A stretch of 64,000 nt of DNA, from NCBI RefSeq assembly GCF_015624485.1, contig NZ_CP061378.1, positions 5,332,001-5,396,000 of the forward strand, in the 5' to 3' direction. The position numbers and the translations under genes are program-made. A model generated the notes under the pieces. It saw only the letters and a list, made by a program, of their open reading frames with translations. It had not been told where the DNA came from and made no database searches. Of the stretch, positions 52,091 to 60,519 are shown piece by piece. Each line of letters begins with the position of its first letter. Position 1 is the stretch's first letter. The stretch comes from Bradyrhizobium genosp. L. GTDB taxonomy: Bacteria; Pseudomonadota; Alphaproteobacteria; Rhizobiales; Xanthobacteraceae.

Positions 52091-53065
52091 ATGTCCGATA
52101 CAGTCCATTCGCTGAACACAACCGGCTTGACGCCGAGGCGACAGATCCAGCGCTGGTCCGATGCGCTGACCGATCTGTGTGGCCAGTTCGACGTCGACGC
52201 GCTCGAAGGCTCCTCGCTCGAGGGCCGCATCAACTACACCACGGTGTCACGGCTGAAGCTGTGCCAGATCGAGGCAAGCCAGCATCGCATCGCGCACACC
52301 ATCTCGCGCATCCGCCTGAGCGAGCATCCCTACATCAAGATTCTGTTCCAGACCCACGGCGTGTCGCATTTCGAGCAGGAAGGCATGCACTTCGACATCC
52401 TGCCGGGCGACTGCTTTGCCTACGACGTCTCCTGCCCGCACACCATCATCAGCCCGGCGCTGACCCGCCACGAGGTGGTCATCGTACCGAAGGATCTCTT
52501 GAAAGAGCGTGGCTTCCAGCTCTCCAAGATGGCGCCGTGCAAATTGTCGGCGCGCAACGGTACCGGCCGCATCGCCTATGATTTCGTGCACGCCGCGTTC
52601 GGCGAGGCAGCGACGCTGTCCGCGGTCAACGCCGCCGGCGTCGCCGATTCGCTGATCGACCTGCTGCTGCTGCCGCTGCGCGAGACCGGCGCGATGCTCG
52701 ATCGCGGCAGCGCCGAGGCGACCTATGTGCGGGCCCAGGGTTTCATCCGAGAGCATCTGCGCGATCCCGATCTCTGCATCGACCGCATTTCAGCGTCGCT
52801 CGGCTGCTCGAAGCGCTATCTGCACATGCTGTTCAGCGATCGCGGCATGACGGTCAGCGACTACATCTGGAAGGCCCGGCTGCAGCACTGCCGGCAGGAG
52901 CTGGAAAGCCAGAACGGCAAGACCATCACAGATGTCGCCTTCTCCTGGGGCTTCTCGAGCTCGTCGCATTTCAGCCGCGTGTTCCGGAAGTATTTCGGCA
53001 TCGCGCCGTCGTCGGTGAACAAGACCCAGCACGGCATCATGGCGGCCGACGTGGTGCTGGAATAG
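52091..53065 (+). CDS. AraC family regulator, divergent from xoxF
   Basis: A 324-residue regulator with an N-terminal AraC-binding_2-type cupin (LSEHPYIKILFQTHGVSHFE, and MHFDILPGDCFAYDVSCPHT) and two C-terminal helix-turn-helix motifs (IDRISASLGCSKRYLHMLFS and ITDVAFSWGFSSSSHFSRVF, with RKYFGIAPSSVN). It starts 418 bp from xoxF in the opposite direction, so it is a likely controller of methanol oxidation. The ATG at 52091 is used; an in-frame ATG at 52025 would add 22 residues. Confidence 0.85.
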   Translation: MSDTVHSLNTTGLTPRRQIQRWSDALTDLCGQFDVDALEGSSLEGRINYTTVSRLKLCQIEASQHRIAHTISRIRLSEHPYIKILFQTHGVSHFEQEGMHFDILPGDCFAYDVSCPHTIISPALTRHEVVIVPKDLLKERGFQLSKMAPCKLSARNGTGRIAYDFVHAAFGEAATLSAVNAAGVADSLIDLLLLPLRETGAMLDRGSAEATYVRAQGFIREHLRDPDLCIDRISASLGCSKRYLHMLFSDRGMTVSDYIWKARLQHCRQELESQNGKTITDVAFSWGFSSSSHFSRVFRKYFGIAPSSVNKTQHGIMAADVVLE

Positions 53066-53082
53066 CGCCCGAATCCGGCGCG

Positions 53083-53463
53083 CTGTCCGGCCTCACGGCG
53101 TGGGCGCGCAATCTCAAACGCGACAGCTATGCGCTCTATCTTGCATCACGCGACCCGCGCGTGCCGTGGTACGCCAAGGCGCTCGCTATCGCGGTTGCCG
53201 CCTACGCGCTCTCCCCGATCGACCTGATCCCGGATTTCATCCCCGTCATCGGCTATCTCGACGATCTGATCCTGCTGCCGATCGGCATCCGGCTCGCGAT
53301 CGCGCTCGTTCCGGATGACGTGATGGCCGAATGCCGGGCCAACGCCGCCGCCCTGCAGCGTCCGACCAGCCGCGCCGGCATGATTGCGATTATCGCGCTG
53401 TGGATCGCCGGCGCGCTCGCGCTCTCTTGGGCAATCTTCGCGTACTGGCATCGCCCGCGCTAG
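53083..53463 (+). CDS. YkvA family (DUF1232) small membrane protein
   Basis: A DUF1232 protein with the family core YALSPIDLIPDFIPVIGYLD, then DLILLPIGIRLAIALVPDD, and a C-terminal helix (IIALWIAGALALSWAIFAYW). The frame reads well from about residue 1 (LSGLTAWARNLKRDSYALYL), but there is no ATG, GTG or TTG in the part that precedes GTG 53161. The start is placed at CTG 53083 by homology to family length; a shorter GTG start at 53161 would lose the conserved N-terminal helix. It follows the AraC gene by 17 bp. Function unknown. Confidence 0.6.
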   Translation: MSGLTAWARNLKRDSYALYLASRDPRVPWYAKALAIAVAAYALSPIDLIPDFIPVIGYLDDLILLPIGIRLAIALVPDDVMAECRANAAALQRPTSRAGMIAIIALWIAGALALSWAIFAYWHRPR

Positions 53464-53505
53464 ACCCCGCGCTAGACATGGGCGGCTTTAGACATGGGCG
53501 GCTTT
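53454..53505. repeat. Two adjacent perfect tandem duplications at convergent gene ends
   Basis: CCCGCGCTAGAC is doubled at 53454-53477 and contains the YkvA stop. AGACATGGGCGGCTTT is doubled at 53474-53505 and contains the stop of the leftward kinase gene. The two duplications overlap by four bases. Confidence 0.9.
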
Positions 53506-54849
53506 CGGCACCAGCGCCTCGATCGTAACGCCGCCATCGCCGGAATTGATGTTGAGCGTGCCGCCGAGCGCAAGGATGCGCTCGCGCATGCCGGTCAGGC
53601 CGAGCCCGAGCCGGTGATCCGGCCGCAGGCCGCTGCCATTGTCGCTGATGCGCACCAGCGCGCAGCCGCGGCTGCCATGCATCGCTGTCTGCCGCTCGAT
53701 CGGCTCGATCGTGATGCTGACCGCCGTTGCGCCTGCGTGTCGGAACACGTTGGTCAGCGCCTCCTGGACGATCCGGTAGATCGTGAGATCCGCCGTCTCG
53801 CCGGCCTCGCCGAGCGAATTCGAGATGCGGCTCTCGATCTCCACTTCCGGATGGCTTTCGCGCCACATCCGCACCAGGGCACCGAGCGCTTCGCGCAGCC
53901 CGAGCTCGGCCAGACCGACCGGCCGCAGCCGCTCCAGGATCCGGCGGGTGAATTGCTGGAGCGCGTTGACCTGTTCGAGGATGGCGTTGCCGTGCTTGCG
54001 GACCGCGGCGGGATCGGCCCTGTCGGCCTCCGACAGCCGGGTCAACGCGCCGGCATGGGCGCGCAGCGCGAACAGATAAGGCCCGAACTCATCGTGCAGC
54101 TCGCGCGCGATCTGCTTGCGTTCGGAATCCTGCAGCGACACCGCGCGCTCGGCAAGCTGCCGCTTGCCGTCCACCGCCTCGCCCAGCGTCGCCGCCAGAT
54201 GGTTCAATTTGGTGCAGATCGCGGCCAGCTCGGGCGATCCGGTGGGCTCGACCCGCACCTCGTAGTCGCCCGCCTCGATGCTGTTCATGGCCTGCGACAG
54301 CGCCTGCAACGGCGCCAGCGCACGGCCGACCACCAGCATGGTGACCAGCAGCAGCGCCACCGTGATCGCAGAACCGACCTCGAGCTGGGTGATGATGCCG
54401 TCCCAGATCTCCGCCATTTCGTCGTCGGGATGCGAAGTGATGACGAGCGATTGCGGCTTGCCATGCACCGAAATCGGCACCCGCACCGAGGTCTGCTCGG
54501 GATGGACCAGCGCCACGAACCACGCGGGGGCCCGCGGCTCGCCGGCGTCGTCGACGCGCTCCGGCGGCTTCGCTGCCGCGTCTTCCTGCCGCGTGATGCT
54601 GACATGACGCAGCCGGCTCAGGTCCTTCACAATCTGGTCGAGCCGGGCGTCGGGATCGGACGCCTCGTTGAGATCGGCCACGATGGTCGCGACAAACTCG
54701 CGTGCCAGCCGGATCACGCTCTGGTCTTCGGCCTGCACGCGCGGCCCCGCTTCCAGCACCAGCCGCGCGATATTGATGCCCAATCCGACCATCAGGATCA
54801 GCGCCAGCAGCGTGTTAATGCGTGCGCGCAACGATAGTTTTCGCCACAT
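53488..54849 (-). CDS. Sensor histidine kinase (NarX/FlhS-like)
   Basis: A 453-residue kinase. Membrane helices at ~12-30 and ~157-178 enclose a periplasmic domain. HAMP (RALAPLQALSQAMNSIEAGD) follows, then a HisKA_3-type dimerisation domain with the His in IARELHDEFGPYLFALR (His252), and an ATPase domain (VQEALTNVFRHAGA, RISDNGSGL, LGLTGMRERI). It is divergent from the LuxR-type regulator at 55163. In Paracoccus FlhS/FlhR control formaldehyde and methanol oxidation, which fits this place between xoxF and fghA. The pairing is inferred. Confidence 0.85.
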   Translation of the reverse strand: MWRKLSLRARINTLLALILMVGLGINIARLVLEAGPRVQAEDQSVIRLAREFVATIVADLNEASDPDARLDQIVKDLSRLRHVSITRQEDAAAKPPERVDDAGEPRAPAWFVALVHPEQTSVRVPISVHGKPQSLVITSHPDDEMAEIWDGIITQLEVGSAITVALLLVTMLVVGRALAPLQALSQAMNSIEAGDYEVRVEPTGSPELAAICTKLNHLAATLGEAVDGKRQLAERAVSLQDSERKQIARELHDEFGPYLFALRAHAGALTRLSEADRADPAAVRKHGNAILEQVNALQQFTRRILERLRPVGLAELGLREALGALVRMWRESHPEVEIESRISNSLGEAGETADLTIYRIVQEALTNVFRHAGATAVSITIEPIERQTAMHGSRGCALVRISDNGSGLRPDHRLGLGLTGMRERILALGGTLNINSGDGGVTIEALVPKAAHV

Positions 54850-54870
54850 TGCGATGCCCCCGACCGCTTA

Positions 54871-54965
54871 AGCGCGATGAGACGAGGAGGACTCGTCATC
54901 GCGCTTTAGCTCCTTGTTTGCGCATGATCTTTCGGAAAACCGCTTTGCACTTTTCCGGATCATGC
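54871..54965. repeat. Composite REP-like element (two hairpins)
   Basis: The first hairpin pairs AGCGCGATGA..CGAG with CTCGTCATCGCGCT (54871 to about 54905). The second pairs GCATGATC with GATCATGC and GGAAAA with TTTTCC (54922-54965). Similar elements occur at 57475-57504 and 61990-62094. Confidence 0.75.
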
Positions 54966-54990
54966 TCGACGTCCTCCTCCGAGAGGATCG

Positions 54991-55018
54991 TTGACAGTCA
55001 AATTTGCCCGGCTATCTA
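54991..55018 (+). promoter_or_regulatory. Sigma-70 promoter for the LuxR-type response regulator
   Basis: TTGACA (54991-54996) and TATCTA (55013-55018) are separated by 16 bases. This is about 145 bp before the regulator start at 55163. No other feature is seen in the remaining part of 54850-55162 apart from the REP element. Confidence 0.5.
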
Positions 55019-55162
55019 ATCCGACGCTACTGCAATCTCGCACGAGATGTACAACCGGTTCGGGAACCGATATTGCCCATCCTCATGCAAGCCGACACGA
55101 CGACAACCAAGACGACAAACCGAGACGACGAACCGAGAAAAGCAGATCGACGGAACAACGCC

Positions 55163-55783
55163 ATGCGCATTCTGATCGTTGATGACCATCCCATCGTCGC
55201 CTCGGGTTGCCGCACCGTGTTTGCCGACGATCCCGAGATTTCGCTGTCCGAAGCGCCGGACGCCGAGAGTGGCGAGCAGGCTTTCGTGACGGAAAAGCCC
55301 GATATCTGCGTCATCGACATCAACCTGCCGACGGTCTCCGGCTTCGAACTGGCACGCCGGATCCTGTCGCGCGACGCCGCCGCACGCATCATCATGTTCA
55401 GCATGAACGACGATCCGGTGTTCGCGGCGCGCGCCATCGACATCGGCGCCAAGGGCTATGTCTCCAAGACCGGCGACCCCAACGATCTCGTCGAAGCGGT
55501 GCGCGAGGTCGGCAGTGGCGGTGTTTATCTGCCGCCGGAGATTGCCCGCAACGTCGCCTTCGCGCGGCCGAGCTTCGCGCAGAACCCGCTCTCCAAGCTG
55601 ACTTCGCGCGAGATGGAGATCCTGCGCCTGCTCTCCTCCGGCAAGAGCCTGTCGGAGATCGCCTGGCTGGTGCATTCCTCCTACAAGACTGTCGCCAACA
55701 CCTCGTCGATCATGCGCCAGAAGCTCGGTGTGCGCACCTCGGCGGAGCTGGTGCGGCTCGCCATCGAAAGCGGCGTCGCCTGA
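55163..55783 (+). CDS. LuxR/NarL family response regulator (FlhR-like)
   Basis: A 206-residue regulator. Receiver: ILIVDDHPIVASG with the acidic pair, phospho-Asp52 in VIDINLPTVSGFEL, and the Lys region GAKGYVSKTGDPNDL. Output: LuxR helix-turn-helix (KLTSREMEILRLLSSGKSLS, then EIAWLVHSSYKTVANTSSIM). The ATG at 55163 is used because the receiver starts there. It is upstream of fghA by 32 bp and may be co-transcribed with it, as expected for a regulator of formaldehyde oxidation. Confidence 0.88.
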   Translation: MRILIVDDHPIVASGCRTVFADDPEISLSEAPDAESGEQAFVTEKPDICVIDINLPTVSGFELARRILSRDAAARIIMFSMNDDPVFAARAIDIGAKGYVSKTGDPNDLVEAVREVGSGGVYLPPEIARNVAFARPSFAQNPLSKLTSREMEILRLLSSGKSLSEIAWLVHSSYKTVANTSSIMRQKLGVRTSAELVRLAIESGVA

Positions 55784-55815
55784 CGCCGCGCGGCAACCTT
55801 TAAGGACATACGACC

Positions 55816-56655
55816 ATGCAAGCGATTTCGCAGAACAAATCCCATGGCGGCACGCAGGGCGTGTATCGGCATCAAAGCCGTGAAACCAGGACCGACATGA
55901 CATTCTCGGTGTTCGTGCCGGAGCACGCGGCCGGCGCCAGGTTGCCGGTCGTCACCTATCTCTCGGGTCTGACCTGCACGCACGCCAATGTCACCGAGAA
56001 GGGTGAGTTTCGCGCTACCTGCGCCGAGTACGGTCTGATCTTGGTCGCGCCCGACACCAGCCCGCGCGGCGAAGGCGTGCCCGGCGACCCCGCCAACTCA
56101 TACGACTTCGGCCTCGGCGCGGGCTTCTACGTCGATGCGACGGAAGCACCTTTCAACAACAACTACCGGATGTATAGTTACGTCACGGAGGAATTGCCGA
56201 AGCTGATCGCCGAGCAATTTCCCGTCGATATCGCACGGCAGTCGATCCTCGGCCACTCCATGGGCGGTCACGGTGCGCTGACGGTGGCGCTGCGCCATCC
56301 TAACCGCTATCGCGCGGCGAGCGCCTTCTCGCCGATCGTCGCGCCCTCGCAGGTGCCGTGGGGCAACAAGGCGCTGGGCGGCTATCTCGGCAGCAACAAG
56401 CAGGCGTGGCGCAAGCACGACGCCGTCGCGCTGATCGAGGACGGCGCACGCTTCTCCGAGCTGCTCGTGGACTACGGCGACGCCGACCAATTTCTCACCG
56501 AGCAGTTGCGGCCCGAGTTGCTCAAGGCCGCATGCGAGAAAGCCAACATTCCGCTCACCCTGCGGCGCCAGCCGGGCTACGACCACAGCTACTATTTCAT
56601 CTCGACCTTCATGGCCGACCATCTGCGCTGGCACGCCGCGCGATTGAAGGGCTAG
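55816..56655 (+). CDS. fghA: S-formylglutathione hydrolase
   Basis: A 279-residue esterase D-type hydrolase giving formate and glutathione, the last step of the formaldehyde route. The nucleophile Ser is in LGHSMGGHGALTVAL, the acid Asp in VDYGDADQFL, and the His in QPGYDHSYYFIST. The start has SHGGTQGVYRHQSRE, typical of the family, and VTYLSGLTCTHANVTEK. It follows the FlhR-like regulator by 32 bp. Confidence 0.93.
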   Translation: MQAISQNKSHGGTQGVYRHQSRETRTDMTFSVFVPEHAAGARLPVVTYLSGLTCTHANVTEKGEFRATCAEYGLILVAPDTSPRGEGVPGDPANSYDFGLGAGFYVDATEAPFNNNYRMYSYVTEELPKLIAEQFPVDIARQSILGHSMGGHGALTVALRHPNRYRAASAFSPIVAPSQVPWGNKALGGYLGSNKQAWRKHDAVALIEDGARFSELLVDYGDADQFLTEQLRPELLKAACEKANIPLTLRRQPGYDHSYYFISTFMADHLRWHAARLKG

Positions 56656-56671
56656 ACGACACACCTGCCTT

Positions 56672-56793
56672 GTCGTCCCGGCGAAGGCCGGGACCCATAA
56701 CCACGGGGTTGGATTGTTGAAGCAGGCTGTGGCCCCAGCGTCGCGTAACAATAACCTTCAGTGGTTATGGGTCCCGGCCTTCGCCGGGACGAC
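56672..56793. repeat. 33-bp perfect inverted repeat pair
   Basis: The 33-bp arms are at 56672-56704 and 56761-56793 with 56 bp between. Each arm also has an internal hairpin (GTCCCGG, loop, CCGGGAC). This is a dispersed family known from many Bradyrhizobium intergenic regions. It may end the fghA transcript and the convergent DUF3280 transcript. Confidence 0.85.
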
Positions 56794-56871
56794 GCTGAAT
56801 GTTTGGTACCGCCTGTGGGTCGTATGTTGACGACCCTCTCAGGACGATGGACGGCAAAGGTGCCACGCAAC

Positions 56872-57387
56872 CTACCTTGCTTGCGGCGCGCCATAGTTCG
56901 GCGCGAGCAGGCGGTTGCGCACGAGGTAATCGGCGGCGCGCGACCATGATTCGTCGGTGTTGCCGCGCATGTCGGCGCTGGCGGCCGCGAGCAGTCGTCC
57001 GGTATGCACGTCGCGCAGGTAGAGATTGATGTTGAGGATCAGGTTGGAGACCTTCTGCACGACGCCGGTGATCGCGATATCGGCGCCGACTTCACCCGCC
57101 AGCTTGACGTCGCATCCGCCGCAGGACTGAAGGTTGCTGCCATGCGCCGCAGCGCTGATCGGCGCGATGTCGACGATCCGGAACTTACCTGAATCGGCCA
57201 GTTCCTTGCGCACGAGATCGCCGACATGGCCGAGCCGCGCCTGCTCGTCGGCCTGCACGCCATACACCTCGCCCGGCAGGCTGGTATCGATCATCTCGAG
57301 ATCGAACACCGCGACCTTCGGCGGTTCGGCACGCGAGGCCGCCGACATCGCCAGCATTGTCATGACAAAGATGAACGACGATCTCAT
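56872..57387 (-). CDS. DUF3280/DUF2380 family periplasmic protein of the methanol cluster
   Basis: A 171-residue exported protein. Signal peptide: MRSSFIFVMTMLAMSAASRA. The mature protein starts PPKVAVFDLEMIDTSLPGEV and has the DUF2380/3280 pattern of strands and helices, with a CGGC pair (LQSCGGCDVKLAGEVGADIA) that could be a metal or disulfide site, then LILNINLYLRDVHTGRLLAA. Such genes recur next to PQQ alcohol-oxidation clusters. It is divergent from the ABC binding protein at 57534. The ATG at 57387 is used. Confidence 0.75.
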   Translation of the reverse strand: MRSSFIFVMTMLAMSAASRAEPPKVAVFDLEMIDTSLPGEVYGVQADEQARLGHVGDLVRKELADSGKFRIVDIAPISAAAHGSNLQSCGGCDVKLAGEVGADIAITGVVQKVSNLILNINLYLRDVHTGRLLAAASADMRGNTDESWSRAADYLVRNRLLAPNYGAPQAR

Positions 57388-57474
57388 GATTGTGAACCAA
57401 TCGGAATCAGTAACGCGGCAACGACAAAAAGCGGGGTTGCAAGCCAGGCCAATTCGGTCATCTTGCAAGCTGGA

Positions 57475-57504
57475 GCATGATCCGGATCGCAATGGAAATC
57501 ATGC
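57475..57504. repeat. REP-like hairpin
   Basis: GCATGAT (57475-57481) and ATCATGC (57498-57504) form a stem around 16 bases (CCGGATCGCAATGGAA). It is the same family as the element at 54922-54965 and sits in the control region before the ABC transporter operon. Confidence 0.6.
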
Positions 57505-57533
57505 GCTAGAAATAAGACGTAACGGGAGGACTT

Positions 57534-58715
57534 ATGTTCCGACGGCTGATCGGCATGATCGCGCTCAGCATGCTGGCGAGCCAGGCCCTGGCGGCCGATC
57601 CGACCGAGATTCACATCGGCTATCTCGGCCATGCCGGCATCAAACAGACCCTGTCGCTGGTCGAGCAGCCCGCCGAGAACAATGGCATCGCCGGTGCCCG
57701 CCTCGCGATCGAGGACAACAACACGACAGGTAAATTCCTCAATCAACATTTCACGCTCGATGAGGTGAGGGTCAAGGATAGCGACGACGTGGTCAAGGTC
57801 GCGACCGATCTCGCCGCGCATGACGACTACATCATCGTCGATCTGCCGGCCGATGCCTTGCTCAAGGTCGCCGACGCCTTGCGCGATCGCGGCACCCTGC
57901 TGCTGAACGCCGGCGCGATCGACGACCGGCTGCGCGAGCAGGACTGCCGCGCCAACGTCGTCCATGTCGCGCCGACCCGCACCATGCTGGCGGACGCGGT
58001 CGCGCAATATCTGGTTTGGAAGCAGTGGAAGCGCTGGCTGCTGGTGGTCGGCTCGCATGACGCCGACAAGGCTTACGCTGATGCGTTGCGCCGCGCCGCC
58101 ACGCGCTTCGGCGCCAAGATCGTGCAGGAACGCACCTTCGAGGACACCGGCGGCGCGCGCCGCACCGATTCCGGCGTGACCTTGATCCAGCGTCAGATGC
58201 CGGTGTTCACCCAGCAGGCGCCGGCCTATGACGTGCTCGTCGCCGCCGACGAGAGCGAGGTATTCGCGAACTATTTGCCCTATCGCACCTGGGATCCGCG
58301 GCCCGTGGCAGGCTCGGCCGGCCTGGTGCCGACCAGCTGGGACGCCGCCCATGATCAATGGGGCGCCATCCAGATCCAGAACCGCTTCGTCAAGCTGAAC
58401 CAGCGGCGCATGACCGCGCTCGACATGCAGGCCTGGACCGCCGCGCGTATGATCGGCGAAGCGACATCACGCACCAATTCAGGCGACCCGAAGAAGGTCA
58501 TCGCCTTCCTCAAGGGACCGCAGTTTTCGGTCGCCGCCTTCAAGGGCACGCGGCTGACCCTGCGGGACTGGAATCTTCAGCTCCGCCAGCCGATCCTGTT
58601 GGCCGATGGGCGGATGGTGGTCTCGGTGTCGCCGCAGGAGGGCTTCCTGCATCAGGTCTCCGAGCTCGATACGCTCGGTGTTGACCGGCCCGAAACGAAG
58701 TGCAAGCTGCAGTGA
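57534..58715 (+). CDS. PQQ-associated ABC transporter substrate-binding protein
   Basis: A 393-residue periplasmic protein. Signal peptide: MFRRLIGMIALSMLASQALA, then ADPTEIHIGYLGHAGIKQTL. The type I binding fold continues with NGIAGARLAIEDNNTTGKFL and the hinge EVFANYLPYRTWDPRPVAGS. This is the subgroup (TIGR03863) found with PQQ alcohol dehydrogenase systems, whose ligand is not known. It starts the operon SBP, YVTN propeller, ATPase, permease, exported protein. GGAGG lies before the ATG. Confidence 0.87.
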   Translation: MFRRLIGMIALSMLASQALAADPTEIHIGYLGHAGIKQTLSLVEQPAENNGIAGARLAIEDNNTTGKFLNQHFTLDEVRVKDSDDVVKVATDLAAHDDYIIVDLPADALLKVADALRDRGTLLLNAGAIDDRLREQDCRANVVHVAPTRTMLADAVAQYLVWKQWKRWLLVVGSHDADKAYADALRRAATRFGAKIVQERTFEDTGGARRTDSGVTLIQRQMPVFTQQAPAYDVLVAADESEVFANYLPYRTWDPRPVAGSAGLVPTSWDAAHDQWGAIQIQNRFVKLNQRRMTALDMQAWTAARMIGEATSRTNSGDPKKVIAFLKGPQFSVAAFKGTRLTLRDWNLQLRQPILLADGRMVVSVSPQEGFLHQVSELDTLGVDRPETKCKLQ

Positions 58716-58729
58716 GGGAGATCGAACGG

Positions 58730-59701
58730 ATGTGGCGCCAAAGTCTGCTCGCGGGGATGTTTGCGTGGCTTGCGGCCATGTCTCCGGCGTCCGCCTATGT
58801 CGCCTATGTCTCCAACGAGAAGGGCAACACGGTCACGGTGATCGACACCGACAGCTGGGCGGTGACCAAGACCATCAAGGTCGGGCAACGGCCGCGCGGC
58901 ATCGAGTTCTCGCGCGACGGCAAGTTCGTCTTCGTCGCGGTCGGCGACGACGACACGATCCAGGTGATCGACACCAAGAGCCAGGAGATCGTCGACACCC
59001 TGCCCTCCGGCCCCGACCCTGAATTGTTCACCCAGGATGCCGCGGGCAAGACCATGTATGTCGCCAACGAGAACGACAACACGGTCACGGTGATCGATCT
59101 CACGACGCGAGCTCGCGTCGGCGACATCCAGGTCGGTGTCGAGCCCGAGGGAATGACGGTCAGCCCGGACGGCAAGATCCTGATCAACACGTCTGAGACC
59201 ACCAACATGGCGCATTTCATCGACACCGCGACGCGCCAGATCGTGGGCAATGTGCTGGTCGATTCGCGGCCGCGCTTCGCCGCGTTCAAGCGCGACGGCT
59301 CGGAACTATGGGTTTCATCGGAGATCGGCGGCACGGTCTCGATCATCGATCCGGTCAAGCGCGAGGTCACTGGCAAGGTCACCTTCGATATCCCAGGCCT
59401 GCGCAACGAGGCGATCCAGCCGGTCGGCATCGGCATGACCAAGGACGCCAAGACGGTATTCGTCGCGCTCGGTCCCGCCAACCGCGTCGCGGTGGTCGAC
59501 GGCACGAGCCACAAGGTGCTGAAATATCTCTTGGTCGGCCAGCGGGTCTGGCACATGGACTTCACGCCGGATGAAAAATATCTGATGGTCACCAACGGCG
59601 TCTCTAACGACGTCTCGGTCATCGACGTCGCCGCCCAGAAGGTGATCAAGACCATCCAGGTCGGCGAGTTGCCGTGGGGAATCACGATCGCGCAGCCATG
59701 A
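58730..59701 (+). CDS. YVTN beta-propeller protein (PQQ system-associated)
   Basis: A 323-residue periplasmic protein with signal peptide MWRQSLLAGMFAWLAAMSPA. It is built of repeats of the type YVAYVSNEKGNTVTVIDTD, KTIKVGQRPRGIEFSRDGK, QVIDTKSQEIVDTLPSG and further copies, giving a seven-bladed propeller. It belongs to the YVTN subgroup (TIGR03866) of PQQ-linked ABC operons and may present or sense a ligand in the periplasm. Start GGGAG before the ATG at 58730; the stop overlaps the ATPase start. Confidence 0.87.
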   Translation: MWRQSLLAGMFAWLAAMSPASAYVAYVSNEKGNTVTVIDTDSWAVTKTIKVGQRPRGIEFSRDGKFVFVAVGDDDTIQVIDTKSQEIVDTLPSGPDPELFTQDAAGKTMYVANENDNTVTVIDLTTRARVGDIQVGVEPEGMTVSPDGKILINTSETTNMAHFIDTATRQIVGNVLVDSRPRFAAFKRDGSELWVSSEIGGTVSIIDPVKREVTGKVTFDIPGLRNEAIQPVGIGMTKDAKTVFVALGPANRVAVVDGTSHKVLKYLLVGQRVWHMDFTPDEKYLMVTNGVSNDVSVIDVAAQKVIKTIQVGELPWGITIAQP

Positions 59702-60519
59702 CATCAACCGATGCACACATCGCAAGCTCGCCTGCTCCGGGCACCGTGCCCGGAATTGATGCGGCCGTGCAGCCTGCGCTGTCGATCGGCCATGTCAGCC
59801 ACGCCTATGGTCCGCGCCGCGCTTTGATCGACGTCGACTTCACCGTCGCGCCGGCGAGCTTCACCGCGCTGCTTGGTCTCAACGGCGCCGGCAAGAGCAC
59901 GCTGTTCTCGCTGGTGACGCGGCTGTTCGGCATCCAGACCGGCAAGATCGGCATCTTCGGCCATGACATCAGCCGAACACCGGGCGAAGCGCTGCGGCTG
60001 CTCGGCGTCGTGTTCCAGCCCCGCACGCTCGACCTCGATTTGTCACTGACGCAAAACCTGCTCTATCACGCGGCGCTGCACGGCATCTCGCGGCGCGAGG
60101 CGCGGCTGCGCGCCGCCGAAGTGCTCGATCGCATCAACCTCGCCGATCGCGCCGGCAGCAAGGTGCGCGATCTCTCCGGCGGCCAGATGCGGCGGCTCGA
60201 GATCGCCCGCGCGCTGCTGCATCGGCCGCGGCTGTTGCTGCTCGACGAGGCAACCGTCGGGCTCGACGTCAAGGCGCGCGCCGACATCCTCGACCATGTC
60301 CGCCAGCTCGTCGCCGAGCAGGGCATCGGTGTGCTCTGGGCTACGCATCTGTTCGACGAGATCATGCCGAGCGACGACCTCGTCGTGCTGCACCAAGGCA
60401 AGATGCTGGCGCATGGTCCGGTGTCGCGTGTGATCGCGGAGGCTGGCGCCCAGGACGTCAACACTGCCTTCATGCGCCTGACCGGCGTGGCGACGCTCGC
60501 AGGGAGGCCGCCGTCATGA
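59698..60519 (+). CDS. PQQ-associated ABC transporter ATP-binding protein
   Basis: A 273-residue ATPase with a ~30-residue N-terminal extension before the nucleotide domain (ALSIGHVSHAYGPRRALIDV). Walker A: GLNGAGKSTLFS; signature: LSGGQMRRLEIAR; Walker B: LLLLDEATVGLD; H-loop: WATHLFDEI. It overlaps the propeller gene (ATGA) and the permease gene. This is the ATPase type (TIGR03864) of PQQ alcohol dehydrogenase clusters; it resembles exporter-type (ABC-2) ATPases. Confidence 0.9.
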   Translation: MTSTDAHIASSPAPGTVPGIDAAVQPALSIGHVSHAYGPRRALIDVDFTVAPASFTALLGLNGAGKSTLFSLVTRLFGIQTGKIGIFGHDISRTPGEALRLLGVVFQPRTLDLDLSLTQNLLYHAALHGISRREARLRAAEVLDRINLADRAGSKVRDLSGGQMRRLEIARALLHRPRLLLLDEATVGLDVKARADILDHVRQLVAEQGIGVLWATHLFDEIMPSDDLVVLHQGKMLAHGPVSRVIAEAGAQDVNTAFMRLTGVATLAGRPPS

